Shown here in pieces: positions 40,907 to 48,592 of a DNA stretch of 64,000 bases (positions within the stretch are counted from its first letter, which is position 1; each line of letters opens with the position of its first letter). Origin of the DNA: an uncultured Acetatifactor sp. (GTDB lineage: Bacteria > Bacillota > Clostridia > Lachnospirales > Lachnospiraceae). The notes under the pieces were generated by a model. That model was given only the letters and a program-made list of their open reading frames with translations, ran no database searches and was not told the DNA's origin. Made by a program: the position numbers and the translations under genes. Location of the stretch: assembly GCA_910589035.1 (NCBI GenBank), contig CAJUSI010000030.1, forward strand, positions 19,252 to 83,251, written 5' to 3'.

Positions 40907-43723
40907 TCACTTCCTGCTCGGATGAAAAAAGCCGCACAGGACAATGATCTCATGGGCAAACAGCGGCGCGGCTGCCAGAATGGTCAGTCTCATCCATTCG
41001 CTGCCGGACAGGGGCGAAGTACCGAAGGCCCCAATCAGGAAAGGAATTTCCGTCACCGCCATCTGTAATGCAAATCCCGCCGCGCAGGCGGCTATCATCA
41101 GCTTATTTTCCAGATGATGCATGCGGAAGAAAGATTTATGCGTATCCCGCATTCCCACCGCATGGAATAGCTGGGACATTCCCAGTACCGTAAAGGCATA
41201 GGTCTGCGCCTTGGACAGTATCGTGGGATTCTGCAGAATACCCGACAGATTCCCCAGGCTCATGGCCAGGCCGTTCAGCCGCAGCACCGCACAGGGCAGC
41301 ATCAGAAACGCCGTCAGGCTCACCGCGGCGATCAGTGCCCCGTAGAAACAGGTGCAGGCAAGCCCGCCCCTGGCAAAGAGACTTTCCTTCGCCTTTCTGG
41401 GCGGCTGCTTCATGAGACTTCTGCCGTCATTTTTATCCACTCCCAGCGCCAAAGCCGGAAGGGAATCCGTAATCAGATTGATCCAGAGAATATGGCTGGA
41501 TTTCAAAGGGGACGCCATGCCGAAGGTCACCGCCAGAAACATGGTGATGATCTCTCCCAGGTTGGAGGACAACAGGAAAATCACCGATTTCCGGATATTT
41601 TCATAGACGCCTCTTCCCTCCTCTATGGCACGCCGGATCGTGGCGAAATTGTCATCGGTCAATATCATGTCCGAAGCCTGCCTGGCCACATCCGTTCCCA
41701 TCTTACCCATGGCAATTCCAATGTCCGCCTTTTTCAGGGAGGGTGCATCGTTTACCCCATCGCCGGTCATGGCGACGATCTCCCCCCTGCGCCTGAATCC
41801 GTCCACAATGCGCACCTTCTGCGCCGGGGAGACACGGGCAAAGACACGGATATCCCCGATTTCTTCCGCAAATTCATCCTCCGACAAATGTCCCAGAGCC
41901 TCTCCCGTCATACATTGTCCCGGATAATCCGCAATTCCCAGCTGTCTGCCGATGGCAAACGCCGTGTCCACATGGTCTCCCGTTATCATGACCGTTCTCA
42001 CCCCGGCCTCCTTAAAATCTGCCACTGCCCTTGCCGCCTCCGGTCTCGCCGGATCCCGCATCCCCACCATGCCAAGGAAGGTCAGCTCCTCCTCCTGCAC
42101 CCTGGAAGCCCCTGTCCGCATAGCCACCGCAAGGGTGCGCAGCGCCTCCCCCGACAACACCTCCAGCGCTGTCTTTAACTGCCTGATGTGATATTCCGTC
42201 AGCCGGACAGGCCCTCCCTGTGTATAAATATGGGTGCATCTCTTCAGGACCTCGTCGGGAGCTCCCTTTGTGTAGGAAACCATTTCCCGGCCGCAGGAAG
42301 GAGGGAATATCCCGCCATATTTCACGGCTCCGGATATCTCTGCTGCCCGCAGCTCTCCCGCTCCCCCCCAGCGGCGATCATATTCCTTCCGCCGTTCCTG
42401 CGCCGTCCCTGCTTTTGCAGAACTCTCTCTCAAAGCTCCCTCCCATCTGTGCAGGGTGGTCATCATCTTCCTGTCGGAATCAAAGGACAGCTCATCCAGC
42501 CTGGGCATACGGCTCTCCAGCTCTTCCTTTTTCATTCCGTACTTTTCCGCCGCATCCAGCAGCGCAAGCTCTGTGGGATCTCCCGTCCTGCTGTCCTGCC
42601 CGGCCGACGCATCGTTGCAGAGCACCATGCCCAGGAAGAAATCCGGACACAGGGAGGGGTTGCAATCCGCTGTCTCCCTGATTCTGCCGTCCACCCAGCA
42701 TTTTTCCACGGTCATACGGTTCTGGGTCAGGGTACCCGTCTTGTCGGAGCAGACCACGCTGACGGCCCCCAGCGTTTCCACGGAGGGCAGCCGGCGGACA
42801 ATGGTATTGACCCGCACCATGCGGGTAACGCTCAGTGCCAGGCAGATGGTAACCACCGCCGGCAGCCCCTCCGGAACCGCCGCCACTGCCAGGGAAATTG
42901 CCGTAATAAGCATTTCCGGCACATTTCTGTGCTGCATGACCGCAATGACGAACAGGGCGGCGCACAGCAGAAGGCTTAAGAGACTCAGTACCTTCCCCAG
43001 TTCCCCCAGGCGCTTTTGCAGCGGAGTCGTCTCCTCCTTCGCCTCCGTGATCATGGCGGCAATCTGCCCCAGCTCCGTATCCATACCGGTTGCCGTAACC
43101 AGTCCCCGGCCCCTGCCGTAGGTGACAATAGTGGACATATAGGCCATGTTCTGCCTGTCCCCCAGGGGAAGCTGCTTTCCCCGGGGCCCCACGAAGCCCG
43201 CGTCCTTCTCCATGGGCAGGGATTCCCCTGTCAGAGCGGATTCTTCTATTTTCAGGTTGGAGGATTGGATCAGGCGCATATCCGCAGGCACCTGGCATCC
43301 GGCCTCCAGCCAGACCAGATCCCCCTTTACAAGCTCCGCGGCAGGTACCTCCATGCGCCTGCCTTCCCGGATCACCAGCGCTTTAGGGCTGGTGAGTTTC
43401 TTCAGGGAATCCAGCGCCTTTTTCGCCTTTCCCTCCTGCAGCATGCCCACCGCGGCATTCAGCACCACAACCACGGCAATAATGGCCGCATCGCTGCCTT
43501 CCCCCAGCAGCATGGATACCGCCGCCGCCACGATCAGCACATAAATCAGCGGGTCATTCAGCTGTTCCAGAAAGGACTCTATAACCGTCTTTTTCCGTTG
43601 GGCACGCATTTCGTTCCTGCCGTCCCGCCGAAGGCGCTCCCCCGCCTCCCGCAGACTCAGTCCCAGTTCCCCGTCGCTTCTTACTCTTTCTATGGCCTCC
43701 TGAATATCCAATTGTTCAAACAC
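40907..43723 (-). CDS. P-type cation ATPase, Ca2+-type
   Basis: 938 residues with ten predicted membrane helices. N-terminal cation ATPase segment; actuator domain ESALTGESLP (about 161-170); PEGLP in M4 (284-288); phosphorylation site Asp327 in CSDKTGTLT; nucleotide domain; TGDGVNDAPSLKKADIG hinge; and M6 ILWINLITDSLPALALG with the Asn/Asp pair that coordinates Ca2+ in SERCA/PMCA-type pumps. It would export Ca2+ or a similar cation using ATP. The insertion around residues 440-475 (REYDRRWGGAG region) is unusual. No gene is co-transcribed closely. Confidence 0.94.
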   Translation of the reverse strand: MFEQLDIQEAIERVRSDGELGLSLREAGERLRRDGRNEMRAQRKKTVIESFLEQLNDPLIYVLIVAAAVSMLLGEGSDAAIIAVVVVLNAAVGMLQEGKAKKALDSLKKLTSPKALVIREGRRMEVPAAELVKGDLVWLEAGCQVPADMRLIQSSNLKIEESALTGESLPMEKDAGFVGPRGKQLPLGDRQNMAYMSTIVTYGRGRGLVTATGMDTELGQIAAMITEAKEETTPLQKRLGELGKVLSLLSLLLCAALFVIAVMQHRNVPEMLITAISLAVAAVPEGLPAVVTICLALSVTRMVRVNTIVRRLPSVETLGAVSVVCSDKTGTLTQNRMTVEKCWVDGRIRETADCNPSLCPDFFLGMVLCNDASAGQDSRTGDPTELALLDAAEKYGMKKEELESRMPRLDELSFDSDRKMMTTLHRWEGALRESSAKAGTAQERRKEYDRRWGGAGELRAAEISGAVKYGGIFPPSCGREMVSYTKGAPDEVLKRCTHIYTQGGPVRLTEYHIRQLKTALEVLSGEALRTLAVAMRTGASRVQEEELTFLGMVGMRDPARPEAARAVADFKEAGVRTVMITGDHVDTAFAIGRQLGIADYPGQCMTGEALGHLSEDEFAEEIGDIRVFARVSPAQKVRIVDGFRRRGEIVAMTGDGVNDAPSLKKADIGIAMGKMGTDVARQASDMILTDDNFATIRRAIEEGRGVYENIRKSVIFLLSSNLGEIITMFLAVTFGMASPLKSSHILWINLITDSLPALALGVDKNDGRSLMKQPPRKAKESLFARGGLACTCFYGALIAAVSLTAFLMLPCAVLRLNGLAMSLGNLSGILQNPTILSKAQTYAFTVLGMSQLFHAVGMRDTHKSFFRMHHLENKLMIAACAAGFALQMAVTEIPFLIGAFGTSPLSGSEWMRLTILAAAPLFAHEIIVLCGFFHPSRK

Positions 43724-43919
43724 ACCAAAAACCTCCCGAAGCTTGTTTGCATTGCAATTCTATGCTTGCGGGAGGCAAAGTATGTCCATATTTTATACAA
43801 GACCGCCAGTCATATATGTCCGCATCGGGCAATTTAGCAAATCCCAACGAACCATCCGGGTGCTGGCGCATATACTATCCTAACAAATTATTTGCGCCCC
43901 CGGGCGCCAGAGGACGATT

Positions 43920-44628
43920 ATGCCTGATACAAACCTGACAGCCGCACAGGAATCCGAAGCTTCTGCCCCCTCCTATGCAGGCACCCTGAAAATCTCTGTG
44001 GTCTCCTCCATCGGATTGATTCCCGTGGAAAATGCCACTGTTACTATATCTTACACCGGAGACCCCGGCTCTCCCCTGAAGGTACTCAACACCGACAGCT
44101 CCGGTCAGACCCCGGTAATCGAACTCCCCGCACCTCCCCTGGATCTGTCCCTCCAGCCGGAAAACGAACAGCAGCCCTATTCCGAATATAATATCGAAGT
44201 CACGGCAGAGGGATACGAACCGGTTCTGGTGTCCGGCTCCGAGATATTCGCAGGAGAGCTCTCCCTCCAGCCCATCCAGATGAATCCCCTTGCCGCCACG
44301 GAAGAGGAGGAGAAGGTAGTCATCATTCCCGCCCATACCCTGTTTGGAGATTTCCCGCCCAAAATACCGGAGGATGAGATCAAGCCCCTGGCGGAAAGCG
44401 GCGAAATCGTCTTAAGCCGGGTAGTCATTCCCGAATACATTATCGTGCACGACGGGGTCCCCGATGATTCCACTGCCCGCAATTACTGGGTACGCTATAA
44501 GGATTACATCAAAAATGTGGCCTCCTGTGAAATCTACTCCACCTGGCCGGAAAGTGCCATCTATGCGAACATTCTGGCCATCCAGTCCTTCACGCTCAAC
44601 CGGGTGTATACGGAGTGGTACCGCAACC
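43920..44628 (+). pseudogene. sleC: SleC-like spore cortex-lytic gene, 5' part (interrupted)
   Basis: The first 236 codons of a protein with an N-terminal beta-sandwich (YAGTLKISVVSSIGLIPVEN, then VTISYTGDPG and DSSGQTPVIELPAPP) and the start of a SpoIID-like transglycosylase domain. That domain includes the Glu in WPESAIYANILAIQSFTLNR, equivalent to the SpoIID catalytic position. At 44617-44628 it runs into GGTACCGCAACC; beyond this the frame continues only by chance through the inserted DNA, antisense to gtrA. Joined to 50272-50846 it gives 427 residues, close to the length I remember for clostridial SleC. RBS AGAGGACG precedes ATG 43920. In the integrated state the product would be truncated and inactive. 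Confidence 0.85.
44617..44628. other. attachment site core, left (attL-like)
   Basis: GGTACCGCAACC, identical to 50260-50271. Left context CGGAGT belongs to the SleC-like frame (codons W-Y-R-N). Just 8 nt to its right is the stop codon of the gtrA-like gene. Exact strand-exchange dinucleotide cannot be read from one genome. Confidence 0.85.
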
Positions 44629-44636
44629 GCAGGAGA

Positions 44637-45140
44637 TTAAGGGTGGGCGCTTTTATCTTTCTTCTGTCCGTAAGCCCAGTATTTATTGACCAGATAATTC
44701 ATGGGAACCGTAATCAGCAGATTCAGTCCGGCCGCTGCCACATTGCCGCAGAACTGCGCGTCCAGCCTCTCCAGGCCGTGTCCCTGAAACCATTTCCCCA
44801 AAGGCTCCATCCACTTCTCTATCCCCATGATTTCCATCCAGAATATCAGGAGTGCCGCGCTCACCAGATATCCCCACAGATAGGCCAGATAGGTTTTCGC
44901 CAGCACCTTCCACCAGATTCTCTCCTGGTTCTCCGCTTTCTGAAAGACATACCTGCTGCTCCAGTAATAAGCATTCAGCACACTGAGGGAAAATCCGAAA
45001 AAGCTGGCAGGCAGATAGTGCATTTTAAAGAACACCAATACGGCATAAATGACTTCGCTGACCAGCGTATTGGACACGCCCACCAGGGCAAATTTCATAA
45101 ACTGCCGGATCTGCTTCTTCCCCTGCTTATCCCGGCTCAT
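44637..45140 (-). CDS. GtrA-family membrane protein (flippase-like)
   Basis: 167 residues with four predicted TM helices, starting after a basic N terminus (MSRDKQGKKQIRQFMKFAL) and containing GVSNTLVSEVIYAVLVFF and WSSRYVFQKAEN, typical of the GtrA family. GtrA proteins are proposed to flip undecaprenyl-phosphate-linked sugar made by a partner GT2. The ATG overlaps the stop of the upstream GT2 gene by 4 bp (ATGA). Its stop lies 8 nt from the left attachment core, the last gene of the cassette. Confidence 0.92.
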   Translation of the reverse strand: MSRDKQGKKQIRQFMKFALVGVSNTLVSEVIYAVLVFFKMHYLPASFFGFSLSVLNAYYWSSRYVFQKAENQERIWWKVLAKTYLAYLWGYLVSAALLIFWMEIMGIEKWMEPLGKWFQGHGLERLDAQFCGNVAAAGLNLLITVPMNYLVNKYWAYGQKKDKSAHP

Positions 45141-46084
45141 GTCTCTTCCGCCTGCTCTTTCCGTGTCCTCTTCTCCTCATCTATGATAAAGGTCGGTCTC
45201 TCTCTGGAAGCATCCAGGGTCCTCCACAGATACTCTCCCAGGATGCCCAGCATGGACAGGATCAGACCGGAAGAAAGAAGAATCACGCACATGATCGACG
45301 CCCATCCGATAATGGGCACCCCCCTGGTAAAGTATTCCACCAGTACACTGATCATCAGGATAAATGCAAAAATATCAAAAATCACACCGATATAGGTCAT
45401 AAATCGGACCGGCATATAGGAAAAGCTCAGCATGGAGTCCATTGCCAGCTTAAATTTCTTGGCAAAGGTCCAGCGGGATTTTCCCTTCTCCCTGTCCCGT
45501 CTGTCAAAATAGACCATATCCGTCTTGAATCCCACCCACAGAACCTGAAGCGTAAGGCTGGAATTCTTCTCGTCCAGACGTTCCAGGACTTCTATCACCT
45601 TGCGGTCGATGAGGTAGCAGTCGCATCCCCCCTGGGGCATGTTTTTATTCACGAATTTCCGCACCATGGCATAATACAGATTGGCAAAGAAAATCTTAAC
45701 CCGGCTCTCATCCCGGCTCCTTCTCACCGCCAGCACTACCTTGCTTCCCTGTTTCCACTTTTCATACATCTCCAGAATCAGAGAAGAATCCTCCTGTAGA
45801 TCCGCCTGCTTGGTCACCGCGCAGTCCCCGGTACAGACGCTCAGGCCCGCCAGCAATGCCGCATGCTCCCCGAAATTGCGCGAAAGCTTCACCAGTCGTA
45901 CATTTGCGTCCAGCTCCCTGATTTCATTCATAATCTTCCAGGAATCATCCCCGGAGCCATCGTCCACAAAGACCAGCTCGTACTCCCCGATCTCGTCCAG
46001 AATCTTTTCTCTCATATCCCGATACAGATCCATCAGGGTATCTTCGTTAAAGTACACGGGCACCACAATCGATATCTTGCTCAC
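45137..46084 (-). CDS. GT2 glycosyltransferase, GtrB/DPM1-like
   Basis: 315 residues. The GT2 N terminus (ISIVVPVYFNEDTL, LVFVDDGSGDDSWKIM) is followed by KQADLQEDSSLILEMYEKWK with the QADLQ(D/E) acceptor motif of polyprenyl-phosphate glycosyltransferases and GGCDCYLIDRKV. Two TM helices follow at about 230-290. It transfers a sugar from a nucleotide donor to polyprenyl phosphate at the inner membrane face. It overlaps the genes on both sides by 4 bp. Together with gtrA this is the core of phage-type glycan-modification cassettes. Confidence 0.94.
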   Translation of the reverse strand: MSKISIVVPVYFNEDTLMDLYRDMREKILDEIGEYELVFVDDGSGDDSWKIMNEIRELDANVRLVKLSRNFGEHAALLAGLSVCTGDCAVTKQADLQEDSSLILEMYEKWKQGSKVVLAVRRSRDESRVKIFFANLYYAMVRKFVNKNMPQGGCDCYLIDRKVIEVLERLDEKNSSLTLQVLWVGFKTDMVYFDRRDREKGKSRWTFAKKFKLAMDSMLSFSYMPVRFMTYIGVIFDIFAFILMISVLVEYFTRGVPIIGWASIMCVILLSSGLILSMLGILGEYLWRTLDASRERPTFIIDEEKRTRKEQAEET

Positions 46085-46524
46085 TTTCTCTCTCCTTTGA
46101 CCATCCGCAGATATTCCTCATAATCCCGGATATATTCCTGACCGTCATAGTGGAGACTGGACAGCACCAGCAAAACGGAATCCTCCGAGAAGTCATACAT
46201 ATCCTTCCACAGCATCGGAGACAGATGCAGCCCCATACCCGGCCTGTCCAGTAGAATCACCGCAGACTCGCTTCCGTTATTCACGCGCACCTTACTGCTG
46301 CCCTTGACATTTACCAGCAGAAATTCCGATCTGAGATTGGCATGCTGTCCCCTCACCACCGTATCGTCCGAGCCATAGATATAGAATACCCTTTTTATAT
46401 CAAAGGGAATATCCATACCCTCGCCCTCGATGACCACCAGATTCCCCCGCTCATCGCCCAGATCCTTAAAATATAAGATTTTGTACTGCTCCTCCAGCTT
46501 CATACCGATATTGTATCCTTCCAT
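46081..46524 (-). CDS. fdtA: WxcM/FdtA-like sugar 3,4-ketoisomerase
   Basis: 147 residues, single cupin fold: starts KLEEQYKILYFKDLGDERGN and contains FYIYGSDDTVVRGQHAN with the catalytic His pattern, then HLSPMLWKDMYDFSEDSV. FdtA-type enzymes convert dTDP-4-keto-6-deoxyglucose to the 3-keto isomer, the first committed step to 3-amino-3,6-dideoxyhexoses. It is followed directly by the glycosyltransferase with a 4-bp overlap and preceded 3 bp away by the aminotransferase. dTDP-4-keto-6-deoxyglucose would have to come from chromosomal rml genes, which are not in the window. Confidence 0.88.
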   Translation of the reverse strand: MEGYNIGMKLEEQYKILYFKDLGDERGNLVVIEGEGMDIPFDIKRVFYIYGSDDTVVRGQHANLRSEFLLVNVKGSSKVRVNNGSESAVILLDRPGMGLHLSPMLWKDMYDFSEDSVLLVLSSLHYDGQEYIRDYEEYLRMVKGERK

Positions 46525-46527
46525 ATG

Positions 46528-47622
46528 CTATCTAAACTCATTGATGGTTTCAATCACATAATCCTGTTCTTCTGCGGTCATTCCGTTATACATGGGAATG
46601 GACAGCACCGTATCCGCACAGTGCTCCGTCCTGGGGAAGCTTCCCCGGCCATAACCCAGATATTCATATGCTTCGGATAAATGGGGCGGAATGGGATAAT
46701 GGATGATACTGCCCACGCCCTTTTCCTCCAGCCAGGCTTTCAGCCTGTCCCTTTCCTCACAGGCAATCACATACTGATGCCAGACGCTGTCCGAACCCTC
46801 TCTGACCTGCGGAAGCCGGACCGCATCGTTGCGCAGCAGCCCGTTATACCTTTCCGCCAGTCTCCGGCGTTCCCGGGTGAGCTCCTCCATATGGCCGAGC
46901 CTCACCCGCAAAAGCCCTGCCTGGAGCTCATCCAGCCTGGAATTTGCCCCCACGACTTTGTTATAATAGCGCTTTTCGCTTCCGTAATTGCGATACATCC
47001 GCATATCGGAGGCGATGGAAGCATCGTCTGTCACTATGGCGCCCCCGTCCCCAAATCCCCCCAGGTTCTTGGAGGGATAGAAAGAAAAGCAGCCGATATC
47101 GCCGAAGGTTCCCGTCATTCTCCCCCTGTAACACGCCCCGTGGGACTGGGCACAGTCCTCCACTAGCTTCAGGCCATATTTCCTGCAAAGCGCAGTGATC
47201 GGCTCCATGTACGAGGCCTGGCCGTAGAGATGAACCGACAGTATCGCCCTGGTCCTCTCCGTGATCCTCTCCTCTATCTGCTCCGCATCCATATTATAAA
47301 AGGCATCCGGTTCCACAAACACAGGGGTGGCTCCGTTGATGGTAATCCCCATGACACTGGCAATATAAGTATTCGCCTGGACAATTACCTCGTCCCCCTC
47401 TCCGATCCCCAATATCCGGAACGCCAGCCACAGGGCATCCAGTCCGCTGGCCAGTCCCACACAGTGGGCCGCTCCCGTATAGGCGGCAAATTCCTTCTCA
47501 AAGGCTTCCACCTCGCCGCCCAGCACATACCATCCGGAGCGGAGCACTTCCAATGCCTTCGCCTCAAATTCTGCCTGATATCTGAAAAAACCCCTGTCCA
47601 TACGATTGGGCATAATCCTCAT
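46528..47622 (-). CDS. fdtB: DegT/DnrJ/EryC1 sugar aminotransferase (FdtB-like)
   Basis: 364 residues. PLP-dependent DegT fold: GGEVEAFEKEFAAYTGAAHC near the start, DCAQSHGACYRGRMTG, then the PLP Lys in CFSFYPSKNLGGFGDGG, and YNSRLDE-like NSRLDELQAGLL. These enzymes aminate 3-keto-6-deoxy-dTDP sugars. Paired with the ketoisomerase it should make dTDP-Fuc3N or Qui3N. First gene of the cassette operon; the promoter should lie in 47623-47700, which I cannot pinpoint. Confidence 0.92.
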   Translation of the reverse strand: MRIMPNRMDRGFFRYQAEFEAKALEVLRSGWYVLGGEVEAFEKEFAAYTGAAHCVGLASGLDALWLAFRILGIGEGDEVIVQANTYIASVMGITINGATPVFVEPDAFYNMDAEQIEERITERTRAILSVHLYGQASYMEPITALCRKYGLKLVEDCAQSHGACYRGRMTGTFGDIGCFSFYPSKNLGGFGDGGAIVTDDASIASDMRMYRNYGSEKRYYNKVVGANSRLDELQAGLLRVRLGHMEELTRERRRLAERYNGLLRNDAVRLPQVREGSDSVWHQYVIACEERDRLKAWLEEKGVGSIIHYPIPPHLSEAYEYLGYGRGSFPRTEHCADTVLSIPMYNGMTAEEQDYVIETINEFR

Positions 47623-47720
47623 CTTTCTCGTCCGCCTTCCTGTTTATCTTTTATATACTCCCGGAATCTCCCATTTGCTCTCTGCAGAGGAATCATTGCT
47701 CAACGAGCAGTGTCTGCTCT

Positions 47721-47840
47721 CGAAATAAACCGGAACCAGGATTTTACCGCTTGCCCCGAGTCCTCACCGCCGGCTTATAACCTGGGCATGCAGAGACCGG
47801 GTTTTTACCCAAATATGTGAAATTACGTTGTCAGGCACCT
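47721..47840 (+). repeat. dispersed repeat family 1, partial copies inside the element
   Basis: ACCGGAACCAGGATTTTACC (47729 area) and, after about 60 nt, CCGGGTTTTTACCCAAAT followed by TGTCAGGCACCT, matching the 5' and 3' portions of the family 1 unit seen at 29557 and 35551. Their presence inside the mobile element suggests it has long resided in this or a related genome. The gap 47623-48136 otherwise contains only the hexanucleotide array. Confidence 0.45.
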
Positions 47841-47882
47841 GATATTATCCTGCAGACAACCAATACGGCAAAACCCGCGGAA

Positions 47883-47929
47883 CACAGCCACAGCCACAGC
47901 CACAGCCACAGCCACAGCCACAGCCACAG
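47883..47929. repeat. hexanucleotide tandem array
   Basis: Nearly eight copies of CACAGC in perfect tandem. Length variation by slippage is expected. It lies 260 bp upstream of the aminotransferase start on the other strand and 250 bp before the small plus-strand gene. Confidence 0.9.
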
Positions 47930-48136
47930 GATCATTATACTAAATATGCCATATCCTTGCAAGACTTTTTCCGATGAACAACGGACACTGCGGACGCCGG
48001 CAGCGCCTTACTCTTCCAGCGCTGTGCCGGGGCGCCGGCAGCACCCCGGCATATACTTCAGTGCACATTCCGTATGCGTACATATTCCGCAGATATTCGG
48101 AAAAGAACAGAATAGGACAGCCTCTCCGCCAATAGG

Positions 48137-48505
48137 ATGATAATAAAGGCAATTATTTCAGGATGTCACATGCAGCAGTATGAGCAAAACGGCCCAGCCG
48201 AGCCGATCCCGCCGAGCAGGCAGCACACACAATCCGAACCGTTCCCGCCATGGGGGCAAAAAGAACAATGCAAGGCGCACTCACCAAATAAACAGAACAG
48301 ACCTTATGAAAAAAACGAATCCCCTGAGCAATATTTAACCATGAAGGACAGTATCACAATCCTTTCGGAAATTCCGAAAAACTCCGAAGCTTCCGAAGCC
48401 TATGAAGAAATGGTACGGGAAGTCAAGGGGATCCTACTCTCCCTTCTCCCTGATACGCTTCACAGTCGGGACCAGCCGGACCACTCCTCTGCGGAAAAGC
48501 AGTGA
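48137..48505 (+). CDS. hypothetical protein upstream of the recombinase
   Basis: Up to 122 residues from ATG 48137; an internal ATG at 48341 would give a 54-residue form starting MKDSITILSEIPKNSEASEA. The N-terminal half is rich in Gln, Pro and Asn and poorly protein-like. The C-terminal half is helical (YEEMVREVKGILLSLLP). It ends 87 nt before the recombinase on the same strand, the position in which small directionality factors sometimes occur, but I see no recognised motif. Confidence 0.4.
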   Translation: MIIKAIISGCHMQQYEQNGPAEPIPPSRQHTQSEPFPPWGQKEQCKAHSPNKQNRPYEKNESPEQYLTMKDSITILSEIPKNSEASEAYEEMVREVKGILLSLLPDTLHSRDQPDHSSAEKQ

Positions 48506-48592
48506 AATGTACAAAAAGTCTTTCCTGCTGCAGAATTCAGAGACAGGATTCTATGATCGGCATTATATTGAGTATATGAGGGAGGTATCACC

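Noticed and set aside
44629..45395. Continuation of the SleC-like frame beyond the left core
   Set aside because: It reads antisense through gtrA and the glycosyltransferase; the frame is open by chance and has no domain.
47883..47929. Hexanucleotide array considered as CRISPR or origin iterons
   Set aside because: Unit of 6 bp, no spacers, no replication gene.
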